NCBI GenBank assembly: GCA_905373425.1
Contig: CAJPST010000125.1
Coordinates: forward strand, 1 to 6,573
Direction of reading: 5' to 3'
Length of the DNA: 6,573 nt
DNA from: an uncultured Mesocricetibacter sp.
Lineage (GTDB): Bacteria > Pseudomonadota > Gammaproteobacteria > Enterobacterales > Pasteurellaceae
Shown piece after piece: positions 1-5,268 of this stretch. Each line of letters begins with the position of its first letter. Position 1 is the first letter of the stretch. Made by a program: the position numbers and the translations under genes. The notes under the pieces are model-generated. The model had not been told where the DNA came from, did not search any database, and was given only the letters and a program-made list of their open reading frames with translations.

Positions 1-40
1 AATAAGGACGTTTCGGCGTGGTTTTAAACTCCGTATTCAT
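1..40 (-). CDS. sspB: Stringent starvation protein B, N-terminal fragment (cut by window edge)
   Basis: Only the first 13 codons are present, read leftward from the ATG at 40-38: MNTEFKTTPKRPY. The TPKRPY block fits the conserved start of SspB (TPRRPYLLRA in E. coli). The position directly after sspA is the usual one. SspB is the adaptor that binds ssrA-tagged peptides from stalled ribosomes and delivers them to the ClpXP protease. The ATG shares its A with the last base of the sspA stop codon (TAATG), and no good Shine-Dalgarno sits ahead of it, so translation is probably coupled to sspA. The rest of the gene lies outside the window. The identification rests on a short peptide plus synteny. 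Confidence 0.85.
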   Translation of the reverse strand, partial: MNTEFKTTPKRPY

Positions 41-684
41 TATTTATCATCCATTAAATTTTTCGGAGAAGCATTACCGATTGATTGAACAAAAGAATCA
101 CGTTCAAACACTCTCGTCATATAGGTTTTAATTGCTTTACTGCCGACACCGGTAAATTCCACTCCCAGTTCCTGCATACGCCACAACAACGGCGCTACAT
201 AGCAATCCACCAAGCTGAATTCCTCGTTCATAAAATACGGGGCTTGGCTAAAAATCGGTGCTACGGACAAAACTTCTTCTTTCAATTGCTTAAGTGCATT
301 AGCCCGCTCAGTCGCTGTTGCATTCGGATTTTCAGCAGCTGCCAGAGTCGGATACCAATCCTGCTCAATTCGTAACATTAATAAACGGCTTTTCCCTCTT
401 AATACAGGATAAACCGGCATTAATGGCGGATGCGGAAAACGCTCATCAAGATATTCCATGATTATACGGGAATTAAACAATACCAAATCGCGATCTACCA
501 ATGTAGGCAAGGTGCCGTATGGATTTAACTCCATTAGATCTTCCGATACCGTATGCGGTTCAACAGCTTCCGTTTCATAAGCAACACCTTTTTCTGCCAA
601 AACGATTCTGACTTGATGGCAATAAATATCCGATTTATTGGAAAAAAGTGTCATTATTGAACGTTTATTTGCTGCACTTGTCAT
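40..684 (-). CDS. sspA: Stringent starvation protein A (GST-fold RNA polymerase-associated protein)
   Basis: A 214-residue protein, about the usual length (E. coli SspA has 212). An N-terminal thioredoxin-like GST domain (about residues 10-90, with TLFSNKSDIYCHQVRIVLAEKG and NPYGTLPTLVD) is followed by an all-helical GST C-terminal domain (about 95-205, with EFSLVDCYVAPLLWR and YMTRVFERDSF). The surface-pocket residues P84-H85-P86, needed in E. coli SspA for binding sigma70-RNA polymerase, are intact. The family binds RNA polymerase during starvation and stationary phase, lowers H-NS levels, and activates phage P1 late genes; it has no glutathione transferase activity. The chosen ATG has a strong GGAGGA at 694-689, four bases upstream; Met11 has nothing comparable. 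The gene overlaps sspB by one base. In E. coli sspA follows rplM-rpsI; here the gene upstream is a rhodanese instead. Confidence 0.97.
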   Translation of the reverse strand: MTSAANKRSIMTLFSNKSDIYCHQVRIVLAEKGVAYETEAVEPHTVSEDLMELNPYGTLPTLVDRDLVLFNSRIIMEYLDERFPHPPLMPVYPVLRGKSRLLMLRIEQDWYPTLAAAENPNATATERANALKQLKEEVLSVAPIFSQAPYFMNEEFSLVDCYVAPLLWRMQELGVEFTGVGSKAIKTYMTRVFERDSFVQSIGNASPKNLMDDK

Positions 685-738
685 TTAGTCCTCCAACGAC
701 TAAAAATTTAACTGTTTAATCTGAATAAAAAAACGAAA

Positions 739-769
739 AACATAATTACATTCAGCCTGTAATTATGTT
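739..769 (-). terminator. 12-bp perfect hairpin with T-rich tail: rhodanese terminator or sspA attenuator
   Basis: The arms 739-750 (AACATAATTACA) and 758-769 (TGTAATTATGTT) are perfect reverse complements around a 7-base loop. In the minus-strand transcript the stem is followed by T5, CG and T7 (740-727), which is intrinsic-terminator form, although the stem is AT-rich and so fairly weak. It lies 71 bp beyond the rhodanese stop and about 55 bp ahead of the sspA start. It could simply end the rhodanese transcript. Because a promoter-like -10 lies upstream of it (793-798), it would otherwise sit inside the sspA leader. An alternative pairing partner at 794-804 is described in the findings. Confidence 0.55.
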
Positions 770-792
770 AGAAAAATCGAAATTAGGCTGGC

Positions 793-823
793 ATTCTAAC
801 ATAAATCACTTAATGATTTCCAA
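793..823 (-). promoter_or_regulatory. Putative extended -10 promoter for sspA
   Basis: On the minus strand an extended -10 TGTTAGAAT (801-793; hexamer TAGAAT at 798-793) lies 19 bp downstream of TTGGAA (823-818). The spacer is long for sigma70, but an extended -10 relaxes that need. Transcription would start near 786, giving a leader of about 100 nt that contains the 739-769 hairpin. A 6-bp dyad, AAATCA (803-808) and TGATTT (814-819), lies mostly in the spacer and could be an operator. The 12-mer TATGTTAGAATG is repeated exactly in the xthA promoter. Inferred from consensus only. Confidence 0.45.
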
Positions 824-840
824 AAGAATTTGCCTTCCCC

Positions 841-1212
841 TTAGCGAACGCCCTTTGAAAGAAGCTCCTGATAACCACCGTGATTGATTACATTGGTGTA
901 GCCAAGTTTTCTTAACTCTTGCAAGGCATTTTCTGCCCGACGACCTGAACGGCAATATAAATTTAACGGAGCATTTTTATCTGTGCTGATTTCCGTAATT
1001 TTAGCGACAATTTGGTCATGAGGAATGTTAATCGCGTCCTCCAAATGTCCTTCTGCAAACTCTTCGGGGCTTCGTACATCAATCCAAATGCCGGAGTTTT
1101 TAATTGTTTGAGACTTTTCAAGTGCAGCTGCGGTTGTTGCCGCTTTGTCCGTGGCATTTGCCGTCAATATAGGAAGCATTGAAATAAGTAAAATTGAAAA
1201 TAATTTCTTCAT
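841..1212 (-). CDS. Small exported single-domain rhodanese (PspE-like sulfurtransferase)
   Basis: A 123-residue protein. Residues 1-20 (MKKLFSILLISMLPILTANA) form a Sec signal peptide with a likely cut after A20, so it should act in the periplasm. One rhodanese domain follows: WIDVRSPEEF (43-52), the GH at 55-56, and the active-site loop CRSGRRA with catalytic Cys87. The fold moves sulfane sulfur from thiosulfate or persulfides to cyanide or protein thiols; the true donor and acceptor are unknown. E. coli PspE is the nearest functional parallel, but no other psp gene is nearby. The start is set by AAGGA seven bases upstream and by the signal peptide; a longer in-frame reading to 1335 would run back through the pyk terminator into pyk. 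It lies 76 bp after pyk on the same strand, behind that terminator, and has no obvious own promoter, so it may depend on readthrough. Confidence 0.88.
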   Translation of the reverse strand: MKKLFSILLISMLPILTANATDKAATTAAALEKSQTIKNSGIWIDVRSPEEFAEGHLEDAINIPHDQIVAKITEISTDKNAPLNLYCRSGRRAENALQELRKLGYTNVINHGGYQELLSKGVR

Positions 1213-1219
1213 AAAGGTG

Positions 1220-1225
1220 TCCTTT
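1220..1225 (-). promoter_or_regulatory. Ribosome binding site that fixes the rhodanese start
   Basis: The minus strand reads AAAGGA here, seven bases before the ATG at 1212. This supports the short start with the signal peptide over the upstream in-frame Met at 1335. Confidence 0.7.
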
Positions 1226-1242
1226 GTAAAAACAATCAAAAT

Positions 1243-1269
1243 AAAAAACGGTGAAATTTTCCACCGTTT
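1243..1269 (-). terminator. Intrinsic terminator of pyk
   Basis: An 8-bp stem, AAACGGTG (1246-1253) with CACCGTTT (1262-1269), encloses an 8-base loop. In the minus-strand transcript it is followed by a run of T (1248-1243), then ATTTT. It begins 19 bp past the pyk stop codon and sits just ahead of the rhodanese gene, separating or attenuating transcription between them. Confidence 0.85.
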
Positions 1270-1288
1270 AAAATGGCATGACAAAAAA

Positions 1289-2719
1289 TTATTCAACAAC
1301 AAATGTACGGCAGGTATTAGTACCACCTGCATCACCTTGTGTTAACAATACAAGATCGCCCTCAAATAAATAACCTTTATCTTTCAATAATTGAATGGCA
1401 GCTTTTAAACCTTCAACAGTGCGACTATCTTGTTCAAAATGAACAGGGACAACACCACGGTATAATGAGCATAGATTCAATGTCGATTCATTACGTGATA
1501 ATGCAAAAATTGGTAAACCTGAGCTGATACGTGACATTAATTGAGCCGTGTGCCCAGTATTAGTCATTGCAATAATAGCCGCCACCCCTTTCATATGGTT
1601 TGCCGCATACATTGCAGAAAATGCAACGGACTCCTCAATTGTTTGGAATTCTACATCCATGCGGTGACGGGAAACATTAATGCTAGGCATTTTTTCCGCA
1701 CCTAAACACACTTTTGCCATTACAGCTACAGTCTCAGAAGGATATTGTCCCGCAGCCGTTTCTGCAGAAAGCATGACAGCATCGGTTCCATCCAACACAG
1801 CATTAGCCACATCCATTACTTCCGCACGGGTTGGCATCGGATTGCTGATCATTGATTCCATCATTTGCGTAGCCGTAATCACGACACGATTTAATTTGCG
1901 TGAACGACGAATTAATTTTTTCTGCACGCCAACTAATTCAGGGTCACCAATTTCAACCCCTAAATCACCACGTGCCACCATAATAACATCGGAAGCTAAA
2001 ATAATATCGTCCATTGCTGCTTCATCAACAACAGTCTCAGCACGCTCAACTTTTGCAACGATCTTCGCATTTAAGCCTGCTTCACGAGCTAATTGACGAG
2101 CATAATTAATGTCTGCGCTAGAACGAGGGAAAGATACAGCCAATAAATCGACACCTATGCGGGCAGCAGTGATAATATCTGCTTTATCTTTCTCGGTTAA
2201 CGCATCGGCAGACAAACCGCCACCTAATTTATTAATACCTTTATTATTTGATAAAGGTCCACCGACAGTCACTTCGGTATAAACTTTTGCTCCTTCGGTT
2301 GATAACACTTTTAATTGCACGCGACCATCGTCCAATAGCAAAATATCGCCCGGCACAACATCTTGAGGCAAAGTTTTATAATCTAAACCAACAGCATGTT
2401 GATCACCTTCGCCTTTTGGTAATTCTGCATCTAGAACAAATTTATCACCAACATCTAAGAAAATTTTACCTTCTTTAAAAGTCGAAACACGGATCTTGGG
2501 ACCTTGTAAATCTCCCAAAATAGCAACATGTTTCCCGAGTTTTTTTGCTATTTCGCGCACTTTTTGAGCGCGTCCGATGTGATCTTCAGGTGTGCCGTGA
2601 GAGAAATTCATACGAACCACATTTGCGCCCGCCGCAATAATCTTTTCCAAATTATTACCGCGATCCGTTGCAGGGCCCATAGTACATACAATTTTCGTTC
2701 TTCTGAGTCTTCTAGACAT
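1289..2719 (-). CDS. pykA: Pyruvate kinase, PykA type
   Basis: A 476-residue cytosolic enzyme (E. coli PykA has 480) that makes pyruvate and ATP from phosphoenolpyruvate and ADP, the last step of glycolysis. Seen in order: N-terminal RRTKIVCTMGPATD (6-19), RMNFSHG (36-42), GDLQGPKIR (69-77) leading into the B domain (about 70-170), SFPRS (196-200), AKVERAE with catalytic Lys223 (222-228), metal-binding MVARGDLGVEI (247-257), ITATQMMESM (281-290), TRAEVMDVANAVLDGTDA (297-314) and the C-terminal regulatory domain (about 345-476). Lys75 in GPKIR stands where potassium-dependent pyruvate kinases have Glu (Glu117 of the muscle enzyme); family knowledge links Lys here to potassium independence. The C-terminus (TQGDAGGTNTCRT) is a few residues shorter than in E. 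coli PykA. The ATG has GGAG nine bases upstream. It is divergent from sixA. Confidence 0.97.
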   Translation of the reverse strand: MSRRLRRTKIVCTMGPATDRGNNLEKIIAAGANVVRMNFSHGTPEDHIGRAQKVREIAKKLGKHVAILGDLQGPKIRVSTFKEGKIFLDVGDKFVLDAELPKGEGDQHAVGLDYKTLPQDVVPGDILLLDDGRVQLKVLSTEGAKVYTEVTVGGPLSNNKGINKLGGGLSADALTEKDKADIITAARIGVDLLAVSFPRSSADINYARQLAREAGLNAKIVAKVERAETVVDEAAMDDIILASDVIMVARGDLGVEIGDPELVGVQKKLIRRSRKLNRVVITATQMMESMISNPMPTRAEVMDVANAVLDGTDAVMLSAETAAGQYPSETVAVMAKVCLGAEKMPSINVSRHRMDVEFQTIEESVAFSAMYAANHMKGVAAIIAMTNTGHTAQLMSRISSGLPIFALSRNESTLNLCSLYRGVVPVHFEQDSRTVEGLKAAIQLLKDKGYLFEGDLVLLTQGDAGGTNTCRTFVVE

Positions 2720-2772
2720 TAATAATAACTCCGTAATTTCATTTCAGTGATAGTTAAACAGAATTTCTACAT

Positions 2773-2788
2773 TGGCAACAGCTTGCCA
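2773..2788 (-). promoter_or_regulatory. Short hairpin in the pyk 5' leader
   Basis: TGGCAA (2773-2778) and TTGCCA (2783-2788) form a perfect 6-bp stem with a 4-base loop, 13 bp or more downstream of the predicted pyk start of transcription. There is no T-run after it, so it is not a terminator. It could be an mRNA 5' stabilising stem or an operator dyad; no known motif is recognised. Confidence 0.3.
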
Positions 2789-2807
2789 CAGAGTAAAAAC
2801 TGCGCAC

Positions 2808-2813
2808 ATTATA
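2808..2813 (-). promoter_or_regulatory. Predicted -10 box of the pyk promoter
   Basis: A perfect TATAAT on the minus strand within GCGTATAATGTG, about 90 bp ahead of the pyk start codon, implying a leader of roughly 80 nt. No convincing -35 is found at 16-18 bp spacing (the best is a TCGATC-like hexamer), which would fit a promoter needing an activator, but that is inference. Confidence 0.6.
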
Positions 2814-2861
2814 CGCTGAAAACATCGGAAGATCGAGAGCGGGAGCGGGAAAAATTTCTTT

Positions 2862-2891
2862 TTGACTTTTGAACGCAAATCCGATTATATT
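2862..2891 (+). promoter_or_regulatory. Predicted sigma70 promoter of sixA
   Basis: TTGACT (2862-2867), an 18-bp spacer, then TATATT (2886-2891): five of six matches to each consensus hexamer. Transcription would start near 2898, about 23 bp before the sixA ATG. A 6-bp inverted repeat, GCAAAT (2875-2880) and ATTTGC (2889-2894), brackets the -10. The 5' edge of the promoter is about 50 bp from the pyk -10 on the other strand. Confidence 0.6.
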
Positions 2892-2920
2892 TGCCAATAG
2901 TTTTTTAGAGGAGGCTTATT

Positions 2921-3379
2921 ATGCGAATTTTTATCATGCGGCACGCTGAAGCAGAAATGATGGCACAATCCGACAAAGCTCGTCAACTTACAGCAAGAGG
3001 AAGGCAACAATCCTTGAGTCAGGGAGAATGGCTAAAATCTGTCATACCTGATTTTGATAAAATCATTTCCAGCACATACACTCGCGCAATTGCTACATTT
3101 GAGCAGGTTAATTTAGTTTATAATCAAAAACTTGCTGAGAAATTAGAAATATGGGACGGCGTCACACCTTATGGTAATCCCGAACAGGTCAGCGACTATT
3201 TGGCGATATTATCCGATCAAAATATACAAAACGTATTATTAATATCTCACTTGCCTTTGGTTGGGGAAATTATCGCTGAATTATGTGGCAAAAATCCTAT
3301 TAGTTTCTACCCTTCCACTATTGCTGAAGTAGAATGGGATACTGAAACGGGAAAAATCATACAAGCGCATTCCTGCTAA
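2921..3379 (+). CDS. sixA: Phosphohistidine phosphatase SixA
   Basis: A 152-residue cytosolic protein of the histidine phosphatase (RHG) superfamily, slightly shorter than E. coli SixA (161). Arg7-His8 in FIMRHAEAE gives the nucleophilic histidine; Arg55 in SSTYTRA and His110 in LLISHLPLVGEIIAELC complete the phosphate pocket. SixA removes phosphate from phosphohistidine; it was first reported on the ArcB HPt domain and later shown in E. coli to act on NPr of the nitrogen-type phosphotransferase system. The start is firm: AGAGGAGG (2907-2914) lies six bases before the ATG and MRIFIMRH is the family start. It is monocistronic, divergent from pyk, and converges with the xthA operon over 122 bp. 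No arc or pts genes are in the window, so the local substrate is inferred from the family. Confidence 0.95.
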   Translation: MRIFIMRHAEAEMMAQSDKARQLTARGRQQSLSQGEWLKSVIPDFDKIISSTYTRAIATFEQVNLVYNQKLAEKLEIWDGVTPYGNPEQVSDYLAILSDQNIQNVLLISHLPLVGEIIAELCGKNPISFYPSTIAEVEWDTETGKIIQAHSC

Positions 3380-3394
3380 ACCCAAAGCAACCAA

Positions 3395-3403
3395 AAGTGC
3401 GGT
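3395..3403 (+). repeat. DNA uptake signal sequence (AAGTGCGGT)
   Basis: An exact 9-bp Haemophilus-type uptake core in the gap between convergent sixA and the RraB-like gene, followed by T-GAAAT as in the extended motif. CAACC (3388-3392) and GGTTG (3401-3405) form a 5-bp stem with most of the core in the loop, a weak hairpin that could help end either transcript. No strong terminator was found in 3380-3501. Confidence 0.9.
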
Positions 3404-3501
3404 TGAAATCTGAGGCGTTTTATAAATTGCTTTTGTGTTATTTTAGGCCGAGTACACTGATAATCAAACAGTATGACTACCGTTTTTGAAGTCGATAACG
3501 C

Positions 3502-4281
3502 CTAATTTAAATACTTTTTCCCGTTGTTAAAATCCACATATTCCCAGCCGATATATTCAGCATGGTATTCATTACACATTTCATCCAATAACTCAAGCGT
3601 ATTAAAAATATCCTGATTGTCCAGTTGAATTTCCTGCTCCAATTTAAGTAAATATAAACTGTTTTCCATATCATCTAACTGCACCGGGGCATCAGTATAT
3701 TTGATTGTCGTAAAGGATAGCTGACGCAATCCACACTGTTCAATAAACTCTTCCATTTCATCACGAGAATTAAAATGAAAACGATGTTCCACAGTATATA
3801 ATCTACTCAAATCCGCACCGTTCTCCACCATTTCGGTCAATATTTCTTCAGCCATGCTAAATTTCATCTCAAGCGAAGATGGTAGCAAAAACTCAAAATA
3901 AATGTCCCATTCAGGATCATCCTGAATAACAATCTGCTCGGGAGAAACTAATTGGCGGGCGGTTTCAATAAAACGGTCAGCATCAGCAATATAAAAATAA
4001 ATCTGCACTTTACCATTAGATATAATATGCCCTGCATAACGCACATCCGGCAATGCACAAATTTGCGATAATGATTTGATTATATGATGAAAAACAACAT
4101 CTTGTTGCTCCGCAGTCGGTAATCCGTTTTCATCAGCCTCATAATCATATGAAAAATGTGCTATTTTAAACAGCTTAACGCTAGGGAAATCCTCCAAGAT
4201 CTCCATATTAACGGAAATAATCGCCAAATGATCGTTAATCAGCGTACGATAATTTTTCCACTGTTGCTCAAATTCCGACAT
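3502..4281 (-). CDS. DUF695-RraB two-domain protein (TIGR01619 type), function unknown
   Basis: A 259-residue acidic soluble protein without signal peptide or membrane segment. Residues about 5-135 resemble DUF695 (aromatic-rich strands such as VQIYFYIADADRFIETA and PEWDIYFEFLLPS). Residues about 143-255 resemble the RraB fold: AEEILTEMVENGADLSRLYTVEHRFHF, FIEQCGLRQLSF, then EYHAEYIGWEYVDF, like the EYDGWE end of RraB. E. coli RraB binds RNase E and inhibits some cleavages; whether this protein does is untested. I recall a H. influenzae relative as the TIGR01619 family member next to exonuclease III. It starts 15 bp after the xthA stop and is probably co-transcribed with it. The Shine-Dalgarno is weak (AGAGAG). 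The stop is TAG. The family call is good; the function is open. Confidence 0.85.
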   Translation of the reverse strand: MSEFEQQWKNYRTLINDHLAIISVNMEILEDFPSVKLFKIAHFSYDYEADENGLPTAEQQDVVFHHIIKSLSQICALPDVRYAGHIISNGKVQIYFYIADADRFIETARQLVSPEQIVIQDDPEWDIYFEFLLPSSLEMKFSMAEEILTEMVENGADLSRLYTVEHRFHFNSRDEMEEFIEQCGLRQLSFTTIKYTDAPVQLDDMENSLYLLKLEQEIQLDNQDIFNTLELLDEMCNEYHAEYIGWEYVDFNNGKKYLN

Positions 4282-4296
4282 AATCTCTCTGATAAT

Positions 4297-5100
4297 TTAT
4301 TTAAATACCGCCCAAACCGGAGCATGGTCAGAAGGTTTATCCATTGCTCGAATATCTAAAGCGATACCCGTTTCCACACATTGTTCCGCTAAAGTTTTAT
4401 TAGCTAAAATATGATCGATACGCAAGCCTCGATTGTCATCAAAGCCCTTGGAACGATAGTCAAACCATGAAAAGCGATCGTTGACTGTCGGATTTAGATG
4501 ACGAAACGTATCCACCAGCCCGTAATCTAATAAACGCTGATACCATTCACGCTCTTCCGGTAGAAACGAGCATTTCCCAGTACGCAGCCACCGCTTGCGG
4601 TTTTCTTCACCGATACCGATGTCAAAATCTGTTGGGCTGATATTCATATCCCCCATGATCACCACAGGATTAGCAGGATTATGCTCTTGTTCCAAATATT
4701 GTTGTAAATCTGCATAAAATTTGGCTTTAGCAGGAAACTTAGTCTCATGATCGCGGCTCTCTCCCTGTGGAAAATAACCATTGATTACAGTCAGTAACCC
4801 AAATTCGGTCTCTAAATCCGCCATAATAATACGCTTCTGCGCATCGGCTTCATCGCACGGAAAACCTTTACGTATCGCTTTTGGTTGTTGCTTAGTTAGC
4901 AACGCGACACCATAATGCCCTTTTTGCCCGTGGTGAAAAACGTGATATCCCAAATGTTCCACTAATTCATACGGAAATTGTTCATCAGCAACTTTGATTT
5001 CCTGTAGCCCTAACACATCGGGCTGATATTGTTCAACCAAGGCTTCGAGCTGATGAGGTCTAGCTCGCAATCCATTAATATTAAAAGAAATAATCTTCAT
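4297..5100 (-). CDS. xthA: Exonuclease III (AP endonuclease, base excision repair)
   Basis: A 267-residue cytosolic enzyme of the endonuclease/exonuclease/phosphatase superfamily, one residue shorter than E. coli ExoIII. It cleaves 5' to abasic sites and degrades duplex DNA 3' to 5'. All catalytic and metal residues are present at E. coli numbering: Asn7 (SFNINGLRARP), Glu34 (GLQEIKV), Tyr109 (NGYFPQGESRDH), Asp151 and Asn153 (MGDMNISPTD), Asp229 (LRIDH), Asp258 and His259 (KPSDHAPVW). Two small departures from E. coli are Ile35 for Thr in QETKV and His230 for Leu after Asp229. The ATG at 5100 has AGGA five bases upstream. It is first in a probable operon with the RraB-like gene and divergent from sfsA; an uptake sequence lies in its leader. 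Confidence 0.97.
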   Translation of the reverse strand: MKIISFNINGLRARPHQLEALVEQYQPDVLGLQEIKVADEQFPYELVEHLGYHVFHHGQKGHYGVALLTKQQPKAIRKGFPCDEADAQKRIIMADLETEFGLLTVINGYFPQGESRDHETKFPAKAKFYADLQQYLEQEHNPANPVVIMGDMNISPTDFDIGIGEENRKRWLRTGKCSFLPEEREWYQRLLDYGLVDTFRHLNPTVNDRFSWFDYRSKGFDDNRGLRIDHILANKTLAEQCVETGIALDIRAMDKPSDHAPVWAVFK

Positions 5101-5119
5101 ACAAATCCTGCTACAACAA

Positions 5120-5128
5120 AAGTGCGGT
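5120..5128 (+). repeat. DNA uptake signal sequence (AAGTGCGGT)
   Basis: An exact core within AAAAGTGCGGTTTAAAATA, matching the A/T-rich flanks of the extended motif. It lies in the predicted xthA leader, 20 bp ahead of the start codon. Confidence 0.9.
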
Positions 5129-5173
5129 TTAAAATACGGTTATTTTTTGAATTATCGTTAAAATCAGTGCGTC

Positions 5174-5204
5174 ATTCTAACATAGATTGTTTATTCTTTG
5201 TAAA
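5174..5204 (-). promoter_or_regulatory. Putative extended -10 promoter of xthA
   Basis: Minus strand: TTTACA (5204-5199), a 19-bp spacer, then TAGAAT (5179-5174) preceded by TGT, giving an extended -10. The predicted start near 5167 gives a leader of about 67 nt. The 12-mer TATGTTAGAATG is identical to that ahead of sspA. The -35 overlaps the predicted sfsA -35 on the other strand. Confidence 0.5.
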
Positions 5205-5227
5205 TTGAACCCATTACCGATTATAAT
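5198..5227 (+). promoter_or_regulatory. Predicted promoter of sfsA
   Basis: TTGTAA (5198-5203), an 18-bp spacer, and a perfect TATAAT (5222-5227). Transcription would start near 5234, about 35 bp before the sfsA ATG. The -35 shares five bases with that of divergent xthA. Confidence 0.6.
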
Positions 5228-5268
5228 TGTTCTTACCTATCAAAAACGACATTTCAGAGAAAAATTTT

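Noticed and set aside
841..1335. Longer rhodanese reading with 41 extra residues from a Met at 1335.
   Set aside because: It would cross the pyk terminator and overlap pyk; the Met at 1212 has AAGGA and opens a textbook signal peptide.
1680..2096. A 138-residue plus-strand ORF inside pyk, and other antisense ORFs in the window.
   Set aside because: They lie antisense to well-conserved genes and show no family features or ribosome sites.
2816..2829. A Cra/FruR-like site (GCTGAAAACATCGG) near the pyk promoter.
   Set aside because: Only the left half fits the Cra consensus and the palindrome is absent.
2837..2850. A purine-rich GAGCGGGAGCGGGA tandem in the pyk/sixA gap.
   Set aside because: Two short imperfect units only; no support for a functional repeat.
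3413..3503. A 7-bp inverted repeat AGGCGTT / AACGCCT spanning the sixA-RraB gap.
   Set aside because: The arms are short, 77 bp apart, with no T-run; expected by chance.
5131..5146. A small hairpin AAAATA-CGGT-TATTTT in the xthA leader.
   Set aside because: All pairs in the stem are A-T and it is short; such repeats are common in AT-rich DNA.
5227..5268. TTG start adding 14 residues to SfsA.
   Set aside because: The TTG overlaps the predicted -10 TATAAT, has no ribosome site, and the family starts close to the ATG at 5269.
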